From positions 1-64,000 of the forward strand of contig JAKSLH010000002.1 of the NCBI GenBank assembly GCA_024401335.1: a stretch of DNA of 64,000 bases, written 5' to 3'. This document shows positions 44,906 to 52,892 of this stretch, piece after piece (the first letter of the stretch is position 1; every line of letters begins with the position of its first letter). Made by a program: the position numbers and the translations under genes. The notes beneath the pieces are model-generated. The model saw only the letters and a program-made list of their open reading frames with translations. It had not been told where the DNA came from and did no database searches. Origin of the DNA: Bacteroidales bacterium. Its GTDB lineage: Bacteria; Bacteroidota; Bacteroidia; Bacteroidales; Marinilabiliaceae.

Positions 44906-45686
44906 ATACCAGTTTGTTGTTGATGCACTGCTGTCAATGATCTTCTTGTCTGTCGTGGCCGGAGTCATTGGCACCTATATTGTCGTGCGTAGAATGGTCT
45001 TTGTGGCTGGTGGTATAACTCATGCCAGCTTTGGCGGTATCGGTATCGCCTACTATCTTGGTATGTCTCCTATAGGTGGTGCTATGGCTTTTGCTGTAAT
45101 CACGGCTTTGGGTATCGACCTTCTTGGCAATAACGGGAAAGTCAGAGAGGATAGCGCCATTGCTATGCTGTGGTCTCTTGGTATGGCTGTGGGTGTCTTG
45201 TTTATGTTCCTCACGCCTGGCTATGCTCCTAATCTTATGGGCTTTATGTTCGGTGACGTTCTAGCTGTCGGCTTGTCCGACGTGATAGCCGTAGGTGTCG
45301 TGGCTCTGTTGGCTGTTGTTGTCGCTGTAGTGTTCTACCGACCAGTGATGTATATAGCATTCGCTCCTTCTTTTGCGCGACTCACACAGTGGAATGTGCG
45401 CCTTATAAGCAGTCTCATGTCGGTCTTCGTGGCTGTGGCACTAGTGCTCGCCATCAAGGCTGTAGGTATAATCCTTGTATTGTCTCTGTTTACTATACCT
45501 CAGTCAATAGCCAATGTCTTTGTGAAGAATATGGGCCGCATGATGATTATGTCGGTGCTGATTGCTCTCGTTGGTTCTATATGTGGACTAGCGGCTTCTT
45601 TCTTCTTCGACCTGCCAGCTGGCGCCGCTATAACAGCTTTGCTTACTGTGGTGTTCCTGGTCGTTAAACTCTTTGTCAGAAACTAA
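44889..45686 (+). CDS. znuB: Zinc-type ABC transporter permease
   Basis: The 265-residue protein has seven to eight hydrophobic helices. It fits the ABC-3 family of metal permeases: SVVAGVIGTYIVVRRMVFVAGG read in two parts (SVVAGVIGTYIVVRRM, then VFVAGGITHASFGGIG), a central VVAVVFYRPVMYIAFAPSFA, and VGIILVLSLFTIPQSIAN. It forms the inner-membrane channel of the importer. It is the last gene of the unit; the convergent ProX-like gene overlaps its 3' end by 4 bases. Confidence 0.9.
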   Translation: MSSIFEYQFVVDALLSMIFLSVVAGVIGTYIVVRRMVFVAGGITHASFGGIGIAYYLGMSPIGGAMAFAVITALGIDLLGNNGKVREDSAIAMLWSLGMAVGVLFMFLTPGYAPNLMGFMFGDVLAVGLSDVIAVGVVALLAVVVAVVFYRPVMYIAFAPSFARLTQWNVRLISSLMSVFVAVALVLAIKAVGIILVLSLFTIPQSIANVFVKNMGRMMIMSVLIALVGSICGLAASFFFDLPAGAAITALLTVVFLVVKLFVRN

Positions 45687-46186
45687 GGCTCGCTGTCATA
45701 CAGGTGTTTCCACTCATATCTGTTGCCTGTAGAATCCATATAACGCTTGAAGTCTTCCAAACCGACACTCAATGACGCTCTGTTGTCGTTGGGATGGAAT
45801 GACAACCTCTGTGCCTTGAGCAGATTCTCATCGAAAAAGACTATGACTTCGTGATTCTGGTCGTTGAGCAGTCCAAAGGGACTGACCGAACCAGGACGTA
45901 GTCCCAGATACTTCATCATTCTCTCTGGTGACGCAAAGCTTAGCTTGCCTTCTCCTAGCACCTTCTCCAGCGCGTGTATGTCAAGGTTATAGTCACAGTG
46001 CACTATCACTAGGTAGTGCTTGTTGCCCTTGTGATTGCGGAAGAACAAGTTCTTGCAGTGTGTGCTGTCAAGATTTTTCCAGTATTGGCGTGCTATCTCT
46101 ATAGTTGGTGCCTCTGGGTGCTCAAGGTAATCGTATGTTATGCCTAGTTGGTCGAGCCTGTCGAATACTATTTGTTGTCCTACCAT
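45683..46186 (-). CDS. ProX/YbaK-type aminoacyl-tRNA deacylase
   Basis: The protein has 167 residues from MVGQQIVFDRLDQLG. An ATG at 46234 would add a lysine-rich extension. It belongs to the prolyl-tRNA editing family: TYDYLEHPEAPTIEIARQY, then CKNLFFRNHKGNKHYLVIV with the catalytic lysine, LGLRPGSVSPFGLLND with the typical GSVSPFG motif, and VIVFFDENLL. Such free-standing domains hydrolyse mischarged tRNA-Pro, most often Ala-tRNA-Pro. It overlaps the end of the preceding basic-protein gene by 7 bases. Confidence 0.87.
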   Translation of the reverse strand: MVGQQIVFDRLDQLGITYDYLEHPEAPTIEIARQYWKNLDSTHCKNLFFRNHKGNKHYLVIVHCDYNLDIHALEKVLGEGKLSFASPERMMKYLGLRPGSVSPFGLLNDQNHEVIVFFDENLLKAQRLSFHPNDNRASLSVGLEDFKRYMDSTGNRYEWKHLYDSEP

Positions 46187-46674
46187 GGTGCTGTTTTTTT
46201 TGTGCTGTTTCTTCTTCCTTTTACCGTCTTCCATCTCTTGGCTATAAATATCACCTCTCTTCTCTCTCTATCCTTATTATTGGTTTTTATCTCTTTTGTC
46301 TCTGTGGCTAACGCCTTGTTTGTGTTGTCTTTAGATCCTTCATCTCTCTTCCTCAATGCCATTCCCTTTAGCTCCGCTATATACCATGCTCTTGCACATC
46401 CCATGGCAGTCTTATATCCCATCTCGCACGCCTTCTTCTCCCAATATTCTTTGCGCCCCGTCTTTTTGATGTCCTCTCTTGCCATCTTATTAGCTCTCTT
46501 GAGCAACTCCCTACACTCCATCTGTGAGGCAGTATTGGGCTGCACACATTTGAACTTCTTAAACGTATAAAGTCTCCCGTTCCTCTTAGTTATCCTAAAA
46601 GAACCGCCACGCTTCGTCATTATCCTCCGCGCTCCCTTCAACGTTATATTGTCGTTCAAAACTATTCTGGCCAT
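46180..46674 (-). CDS. Basic hypothetical protein
   Basis: The 164-residue protein is strongly basic, with many Lys and Arg throughout. It opens MARIVLNDNITLKGARRIM and contains GSFRITKRNGRLYTFKKFK and NTASQMECRELLKRANKMAR. The last 60 residues look disordered (EGSKDNTNKALATETKE). The opening resembles small uncharacterised proteins of Bacteroidetes and their phages that begin with a similar N-terminal strand and a GGxxFR segment, but this is only an impression. A TATCTTTG -7 box (complement at 46704-46711) lies 30 bases before the start and supports real expression. It may bind nucleic acid. Confidence 0.55.
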   Translation of the reverse strand: MARIVLNDNITLKGARRIMTKRGGSFRITKRNGRLYTFKKFKCVQPNTASQMECRELLKRANKMAREDIKKTGRKEYWEKKACEMGYKTAMGCARAWYIAELKGMALRKRDEGSKDNTNKALATETKEIKTNNKDRERREVIFIAKRWKTVKGRRNSTKKTAPW

Positions 46675-46711
46675 GCTTGCTTTTTAATACGTCAGACCCT
46701 GCACAAAGATA

Positions 46712-46973
46712 ATCATTATTATCCGAAACACGTACTTTCAAGTATATTAATAACATCTCTTACCCTGTGTTTCGATAGCCTGTTCATCGTTTGAAACTAC
46801 GTGTTTTGCAAAAAAGGACTTGACTAGATTGACAGTTGTTCTTATTATGTTGCACAGGAAATGCGAGCCTTTGCTCACGAAAGCTTGAGGTTATAGATAA
46901 ACAGAGATAAATGGGAAGATAACTACAAGAACTCAACCGGTTTAGTGTATGAGTCAAGTTCTATATAGTCTGC
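46712..46973. other. Intergenic region without a recognised gene
   Basis: About 260 bases lie between the -7 box of the basic-protein gene and the terminator of the lipoprotein gene at 47037. No reading frame, repeat or RNA structure stood out. Confidence 0.5.
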
Positions 46974-47009
46974 AAAAAAAAATGGAGGTCCATGAAAATG
47001 AACCTCCAT
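46974..47009 (-). terminator. Terminator of the lipoprotein gene at 47037
   Basis: ATGGAGGT (46982-46989) pairs with ACCTCCAT (47002-47009). On the minus strand a nine-T run follows. Confidence 0.8.
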
Positions 47010-47036
47010 CTATACTATATGTCAGATGACAACTGA

Positions 47037-47846
47037 TTAGTATGCTACTGCCTTAGAACGGATAGCGTCAACAATTGTCTTGATCTCGTTGCACTGTGCC
47101 TCAGAGATGCCACCGTCTTCAACCTGTGAGAAGATTGTGTGGAGTGGTGTGAGGTCTGCTGTGATATCGTCTATGCTCTCGTTGCCCTTGTACTTGTCAA
47201 GGAGGCTCATGAGCTTGTCAAGTGGCTCCTTCTGTGACATTACAATCTTAACCATCTCCTTGTTGTTGAATGTGTATTCAGAGATGTGTGTTGCAAGGAA
47301 GAGTCCCTCTGTCCAGCTACCAGCAACGATGAGGAGCGATACAGGACCGCGGTCGTTCTTGTTGAGGTATTCGTATGCGTCATAGAACGAGTCTGTGATG
47401 AGCTTTGTGAGCTCGTCCTTGTTGTTCTCGTTGTTCTCAATCTTGCTAGGGAGCTCAGGGTCAACAGCCTGTGTCATGTCGAGGTCATCGATGAGCTTGC
47501 GGATAACATCCATATAGAGCATCACTGTTGGATGCTGGTTGTATGTTGATGCATAGCATACGTCAGCGCTATATACGCCAAGGTTGATTGCACGCTTTGG
47601 CTCTGTGAGGTATTTGTCAACTGCTGTCTCGTCGTTGCAGAGTGTAATCATATAGTCTGCGCCGATCTCATTGAGCATATCTGTAATCTGGAATGCGGTA
47701 GGAAGTGGATATACAAAATCGCGTACCTCTTCTTCTACGCTCTCTTTTGTGATAACTGCATTGTTGTTCTGCTGCTTGCCGCTGCAAGATGTGATCGCCA
47801 TCAGAGCTACGATGGCTGAAGCTGAAATAACTAATGATTTCTTCAT
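47037..47846 (-). CDS. Hypothetical lipoprotein
   Basis: The 269-residue protein begins MKKSLVISASAIVALMAITSC, so the lipoprotein cysteine is at residue 21. The mature protein is acidic and mostly helical. Recognisable stretches are YPLPTAFQITDMLNEIGADY, NLGVYSADVCYASTYNQ, GSWTEGLFLATHIS and a helical C-terminus ending AIRSKAVAY. The pattern is conserved in many Bacteroidales lipoproteins of unknown role. It is a single-gene unit with its own terminator. The promoter region (TAACTTTG complement at 47896-47903) is shared with the divergent ligase gene. Confidence 0.75.
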   Translation of the reverse strand: MKKSLVISASAIVALMAITSCSGKQQNNNAVITKESVEEEVRDFVYPLPTAFQITDMLNEIGADYMITLCNDETAVDKYLTEPKRAINLGVYSADVCYASTYNQHPTVMLYMDVIRKLIDDLDMTQAVDPELPSKIENNENNKDELTKLITDSFYDAYEYLNKNDRGPVSLLIVAGSWTEGLFLATHISEYTFNNKEMVKIVMSQKEPLDKLMSLLDKYKGNESIDDITADLTPLHTIFSQVEDGGISEAQCNEIKTIVDAIRSKAVAY

Positions 47847-47960
47847 AGTGTATGATAATTTCTTATATCGGTTGTTCCGACCTTATAGTTTGGTACAAAG
47901 TTAAAAATAAATGCAGAATTTTGAATACCTTTGTAGCAAAATAATTCTTTATATATAGGT

Positions 47961-49256
47961 ATGGAACGTAATAGTTCAATTCAGTATAAGAGTGTAGAGG
48001 AAATAAAGGCCTTTCAGGAAGGGAAGTTGCGTGAGGCTATAGCATATTTGGCGGCTAGGTCGCCTTTTTATCAGCGTATGTTCAAGGAGAATGGCATCGA
48101 CCCGATGTCTATTCGTACTATCGAAGATCTGCAGAAGCTCCCTGTCACTACTAAGAGTGATTTGCAATTACATAATGACGAGTTCCTCTGCGTGCCAAAG
48201 TCAGAGGTGATTGACTATGTCACAACATCTGGCACTATGGGTAATCCGGTGACTTTCATGCTTACCGAGGGCGATCTTGACCGCCTGGCGTATAATGAGC
48301 ATCTGTCGTTCGAGACAACAGGCTGCACTAAGGATGATATCATGCAGGAGATGGTGACTATCGACCGTCGTTTCATGGCCGGCCTTGCCTACTTTCTCGG
48401 TGCTCGTGATCTGGGCATGGGTGTCTCGCGTGTAGGTAACGGTATCCCTGAGTTGCAGTGGGATACTATCAACCGCATACATCCAACGGTGTGCATGTGT
48501 GTGCCTTCGTTCTTGATGAAGCTCATTGACTTTGCTGAGAAGAATGGCATCGATTATCATAAGTCCAGCCTCAAGAAGTGCGTCTGCATTGGTGAGGCTC
48601 TGAGAACGCCCGAGGGCGGATACACCAAGCTCGGACAAAAGATACATGAGAAATGGCCTGAGCTTGTCCTTCACGGAACCTACGCCTCTACCGAGATGCA
48701 GGCTTCGTTCACCGATTGCAGCGAGTTTGCTGGCGGACATGTGCCTGTTGAACTGATAATCGTTGAGTTCCTCGATGAGAACAATAAGCCTGTCGGCGAG
48801 GATGAGGCCGGCGAGGTGACGATTACTTCGCTTGGCGTCGAGGGTATGCCTCTGCTCCGATTCAAGACGGGCGATGTGGTCTATCACAGAACTGAACCAT
48901 GCAAGTGCGGCAGAAATACCATGAGGCTTAGCTCTGTTATCGGTCGAAAAGGTCAGATGATCAAGTATAAGGGTACTACTCTCTATCCACCTGCTCTGTT
49001 CGATATCCTTGATGATATAGCAGACGTGAAGAACTATGTAGTGGAGGTCTATACCAACGATTTGGGCACCGACGAGATCAAGGTGCGCATCGGTTCGCTC
49101 CGCCAAGACGACGCCTTCGGCAAGGCCATCAAGGATGTCTTCAGGTCTAAGGTTCGCGTTGCACCTCAGATCAGCTTTGAGTCGCCCGAATATATCGCCA
49201 AGCTGCAATTCCCTGAAATGAGCCGTAAGCCGGTGAAGTTCTTGGATCTTAGATGA
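47961..49256 (+). CDS. Phenylacetate-CoA ligase-like AMP-forming enzyme
   Basis: This 431-residue member of the PaaK subfamily of adenylate-forming ligases has the ATP-binding loop VTTSGTMGNPVTF near residues 88-100. HGTYASTEMQASFTDC follows, then RFKTGDVVYHRTEPCKCGRNTMR, and a C-terminal AMP-binding domain from about 330. It would activate an aryl or aliphatic acid to its CoA thioester. In gut Bacteroidetes these genes are often beside indolepyruvate ferredoxin oxidoreductase genes, which are absent here, so the natural acid is uncertain. TACCTTTG at 47926-47933 is a likely -7 box. Confidence 0.85.
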   Translation: MERNSSIQYKSVEEIKAFQEGKLREAIAYLAARSPFYQRMFKENGIDPMSIRTIEDLQKLPVTTKSDLQLHNDEFLCVPKSEVIDYVTTSGTMGNPVTFMLTEGDLDRLAYNEHLSFETTGCTKDDIMQEMVTIDRRFMAGLAYFLGARDLGMGVSRVGNGIPELQWDTINRIHPTVCMCVPSFLMKLIDFAEKNGIDYHKSSLKKCVCIGEALRTPEGGYTKLGQKIHEKWPELVLHGTYASTEMQASFTDCSEFAGGHVPVELIIVEFLDENNKPVGEDEAGEVTITSLGVEGMPLLRFKTGDVVYHRTEPCKCGRNTMRLSSVIGRKGQMIKYKGTTLYPPALFDILDDIADVKNYVVEVYTNDLGTDEIKVRIGSLRQDDAFGKAIKDVFRSKVRVAPQISFESPEYIAKLQFPEMSRKPVKFLDLR

Positions 49257-49369
49257 CAATATGCTAGAACTACAGATTCATACGTGTAATACGTGTGATT
49301 CGTGTTCTTAAATCATTCTCCAATTCGTATTTATTTTAGTTGAATTAACTTTGTTTAAAGAAAAAAGCG

Positions 49370-49377
49370 TATCTTTG
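49370..49377 (+). promoter_or_regulatory. Probable -7 box of secDF
   Basis: TATCTTTG lies 83 bases before secDF. TTTG at 49350-49353 precedes it at 16 bases, shorter than the ideal spacing, so the assignment is tentative. Confidence 0.4.
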
Positions 49378-49460
49378 CGCGCATTGTGTAATCTGTGCGC
49401 TTTGCAGAGATTATGCACTAAGAGAAAATAAATAACAGACAGTATAAATTTTTATCAAAA

Positions 49461-52412
49461 ATGCAAAACAAAGGCGCGGTACGACTATTTGCCATTCTCT
49501 TGGCTCTTGTATGTTTGTACCAACTATCGTTCACTTACTTCACACGCAGTGTGGAGAGCGACGCTAAGGCTTTCGCCAATGGTGACGCTCAGAAGGAGGC
49601 GGCTTATCTCGACTCCATCGCAAACGAACCTATCTACAACTTCCTGTTCCTCAAGAAGTACACTTACATGGAGTGTAAGAGCAATGAGATCAACTTCGGT
49701 CTTGACTTGAAGGGCGGTATGAACCTTGTGCTCGAGGTTAAGGTATCGGATATCGTAAAGGCACTTTCAAACTATAGTGTAGACCCTACTTTTACACAGG
49801 CAATGGATAACGCTATTGCTCGTGAAAACGAGGGTGCAAATGAGGATTTCCTCAAGATCTTCCGTGAGGAGTTCGAAAAGGTTAATCCAAACGGCCAGCT
49901 TGCAACAATATTTGCTACAGTTGACTTGAAGGACCGTATCACTCGTGATATGTCTAACTCTGACGTAGTAAGCGTATTGAAGGAAGAGACTGAGTCTGCT
50001 ATACAGAACGCATTCAATGTGCTCCGCACACGTATCGACCGCTTCGGTGTTACTCAGCCTAACATTCAGCGCCTTCAGGATAAGGCCGGCCGTATCTTGG
50101 TTGAGCTTCCTGGTGTTACTGAGCCAGCCCGTGTTCGTAAGCTCCTTCAGGGTACAGCAAGCCTTGAGTTCTGGGAGACTTATAACAATAACGAGATCAT
50201 GCAGTCACTCATTGAGGTTGAGGCTGCTACTCGTGAGGTAGTTGAGACATCTGCTCCTGCTGCTGTTGCTGATTCTGCTAACAACAGCGTTAACGACCTC
50301 CTCGCTGAAACTTCTCAGGATTCAACATCTGTACAGACACAGGCTCAGGTTAAGTCTATCGCTTCTTACCTCCATTTCACTCCTGCAGGTTATGGCCCAG
50401 TAGTTGGTATGGCTCTTAAGAAGGATATGGCTACTATCGATGCTTATCTTAACAGCGATAAGGTTCGTCGCATCTTGCCTCGCGACCTTAAGTTGCTCTG
50501 GACTGTAAAGGCTATTCCAGCAAAGCGCGCTCAGGCTATGTTCGAGGGAATCAACCCTAAGGAAGAGGTTTATGAACTTGTTGCTATCAAGTCAACTTCT
50601 ACTAACGGCCGTGCTCCACTCGAGGGTGACGTTATCACAAACGCTAAGTCTAATGTTTCACAGAACAGCGCCTCTTACGAGGTTTCTATGAACATGAACT
50701 CTGAGGGTACACGTAAGTGGGCTCAGTTGACTAAGGCTAATCTTGGTAAGTCTATTGCTATCGTACTCGATGGCTTCGTATATAGCTTCCCTACAGTACA
50801 GTCTGAAATCAGTGGCGGTTCAAGCCAGATTACTGGTGACTTCACTACTGAAGAGGCACAGGACTTGGCTAACGTACTTAAGTCTGGTAAGCTCCCTGCT
50901 CCAGCAACTATCGTTGAGGACAACGTAGTAGGTCCTTCACTTGGTCAGGAAGCTATCGAAAGCGGTCTCTGGTCATTCCTCTTCGCTTTCATCGTAGTAC
51001 TTATCTATATGGTATTCTACTATGGTCCTAAGGCTGGTCTCGTTGCCGACCTTGCTCTTATCGCCAACCTATTCTTCATCGCAGGCGTACTCGCGTCATT
51101 TGGTGCTGTATTGACATTGCCAGGTATTGCAGGTATTGTCTTGACAATCGGTACTGCTGTCGATGCTAACGTGATTATCTTTGAACGTATCAAGGAAGAG
51201 ATGCGATCAGGCAAGAACGTTGCAAATGCTATAGCAGCTGGTTATGAAAACGCTATGTCGGCTATCGTCGATGCTAACGTGACTACTTTCCTTACAGCTC
51301 TTATCCTCTTCCTCGTAGGTACTGGTCCTATCAAGGGCTTCGCTACTACATTGATGATTGGTGTTGTCTCTTCATTCTTTACAGCTGTATTCATGAGCCG
51401 CTTGTTCATCGAACACTTCGCTAAGAAGGATGAGAACATGAAGTTCGGCAACAGCCTTACTGAGCATTTCTTGGAGAATGTACACATCGACTTCATCGGT
51501 AAGAAGAAGTTCTATTACATCCTTTCAGGTCTTGTAATTCTTGTCAGCATCTGCTCATTCGCAGTTCGTGGCTTGAGCTGGGGTATTGACTTCACTGGTG
51601 GTCAGGTATTCGTCGTACGTTTCCAGGAGCCAGTATCATCGGTTGACGTTCAGAACTCACTCCTTGCTCAGTTTGAAGAGTCAAACGTAGAGGTTAAGAC
51701 ATACGGTACAGAAAACCAGGTACGTATCGCTACTAACTACGGTTTGAAGAATACAAGCGAAAACGCACAGGAAGAAATTGAGACAAAGCTTTATGAGGGT
51801 GTCAAAGGTTTCTTGCCAGCTGACGTAGATCGCGAGAAGTTCCTTTCAGACTACCGCATGAGTTCTCAGAAGGTAGGTCCAACAATTGCAGAGGACATCA
51901 TGGAATCGGCTACAATAGCCATTATCATGTCGCTCATAGTAATGTTCCTCTACATTCTCATCCGCTTTAAGAACTGGCAGTATGGTATGGGTGCAACAGT
52001 AGCCCTCATTCACGATACAGTTATAGTATTGGGTATGTTCTCATTGCTCAACTCGATAATGCCATTCTCAATGGAGATCGACCAGTCGTTCATCGCAGCT
52101 ATCCTTACAATCGTGGGTTACTCAATCAACGATACAGTGGTTGTATTCGACCGTGTACGTGAGTTCATTGGTCTCCATCCTAAGAACGATTTGAAGTCGA
52201 ATGTGAACGGAGCTATCAGCTCAACACTCTCTCGTACTATTAATACATCACTTACAACATTCTTCGTGTTGCTCGTGATCTTTATTTTCGGTGGCGAGGT
52301 TATCCGCGGATTCGTATTCGGTCTCTTGATCGGTACAGTCGTAGGTACTTATTCATCAGTGTTCATTGCATCTCCAGTTGCATACGACCTGTTGAAGCGC
52401 GATAACAAGTAA
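49461..52412 (+). CDS. secDF: Fused protein-export membrane protein SecD-SecF
   Basis: The 983-residue single protein is the form usual for Bacteroidetes. The SecD half (about 1-655) has an N-terminal helix, the NFGLDLKGGMNLVLEV motif, a large periplasmic P1 domain (about 90-490) and six helices with LTIGTAVDANVIIFERIKEE. The SecF half (about 675-983) starts near FYYILSGLVILVSI and contains GLSWGIDFTGGQVFVVRF and VGYSINDTVVVFDRVRE. It uses the proton gradient to pull secreted proteins through SecYEG. The gene is monocistronic and closed by a terminator. Confidence 0.95.
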   Translation: MQNKGAVRLFAILLALVCLYQLSFTYFTRSVESDAKAFANGDAQKEAAYLDSIANEPIYNFLFLKKYTYMECKSNEINFGLDLKGGMNLVLEVKVSDIVKALSNYSVDPTFTQAMDNAIARENEGANEDFLKIFREEFEKVNPNGQLATIFATVDLKDRITRDMSNSDVVSVLKEETESAIQNAFNVLRTRIDRFGVTQPNIQRLQDKAGRILVELPGVTEPARVRKLLQGTASLEFWETYNNNEIMQSLIEVEAATREVVETSAPAAVADSANNSVNDLLAETSQDSTSVQTQAQVKSIASYLHFTPAGYGPVVGMALKKDMATIDAYLNSDKVRRILPRDLKLLWTVKAIPAKRAQAMFEGINPKEEVYELVAIKSTSTNGRAPLEGDVITNAKSNVSQNSASYEVSMNMNSEGTRKWAQLTKANLGKSIAIVLDGFVYSFPTVQSEISGGSSQITGDFTTEEAQDLANVLKSGKLPAPATIVEDNVVGPSLGQEAIESGLWSFLFAFIVVLIYMVFYYGPKAGLVADLALIANLFFIAGVLASFGAVLTLPGIAGIVLTIGTAVDANVIIFERIKEEMRSGKNVANAIAAGYENAMSAIVDANVTTFLTALILFLVGTGPIKGFATTLMIGVVSSFFTAVFMSRLFIEHFAKKDENMKFGNSLTEHFLENVHIDFIGKKKFYYILSGLVILVSICSFAVRGLSWGIDFTGGQVFVVRFQEPVSSVDVQNSLLAQFEESNVEVKTYGTENQVRIATNYGLKNTSENAQEEIETKLYEGVKGFLPADVDREKFLSDYRMSSQKVGPTIAEDIMESATIAIIMSLIVMFLYILIRFKNWQYGMGATVALIHDTVIVLGMFSLLNSIMPFSMEIDQSFIAAILTIVGYSINDTVVVFDRVREFIGLHPKNDLKSNVNGAISSTLSRTINTSLTTFFVLLVIFIFGGEVIRGFVFGLLIGTVVGTYSSVFIASPVAYDLLKRDNK

Positions 52413-52433
52413 TATATAATACTATATTATAAT

Positions 52434-52471
52434 GGTGACTAAAGGTCTTCGGACTTTTAGTCACTTTTTTT
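52434..52471 (+). terminator. Terminator of secDF
   Basis: GTGACTAAAGGTC (52434-52446) pairs with GGACTTTTAGTCAC (52450-52463) with a small bulge, followed by a seven-T run. Confidence 0.85.
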
Positions 52472-52892
52472 ATGCCCATATATCAATGCTTGTACATACT
52501 GTTTATGCTGTATAAATATGCAATATACACCCCCCCCATTTCTTCATTGTTTTTTAACACATATCTGACTTTGTCATTCAAATGACATGTTTTCATTAGT
52601 TTAGTTCAGCCCGTTTGCTGAGATATGATAGCAGTTTTAAAGTGTCGATTATTTGATTCTACTTTCAAATTGTTCTTATTATGGGTTTTCGTGTATGATT
52701 TTGTTGTTTGAATGTCAGTTTGTGATAGTTTCTTATGTTTTTTGTGTCGTTTAGCTAAAATTAACTAGTTCTGTTGTATAATTATACGAATTAATATGAT
52801 AACTTTGTACATCACGAGAAAATGGAAGCGATTTTCATTGTTCTGTGGTGACTTTAGGTAGAATCTAAACGACAAAATTTAAACCTCAATTT
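52472..52892 (+). promoter_or_regulatory. Long upstream region of the susC-like gene with probable promoter
   Basis: These 420 bases hold no gene. TAACTTTG at 52800-52807 is a good -7 box 85 bases before the susC-like start. A GTTG at 52773-52776 is the nearest -33 candidate, at 23 bases. An eight-C run lies near 52528. The long untranslated stretch could hold further control sites or an antisense RNA, but nothing specific is visible. Confidence 0.45.

Noticed and set aside
48201..49259. 352-codon minus-strand frame opposite the ligase gene
   Set aside because: Antisense shadow; the forward product has a complete AMP-ligase pattern.
52526..52536. Run of eight C residues upstream of the susC-like gene as a phase-variation tract
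   Set aside because: It lies about 270 bases before the -7 box, inside no gene and no promoter, so a switching role is not supported.
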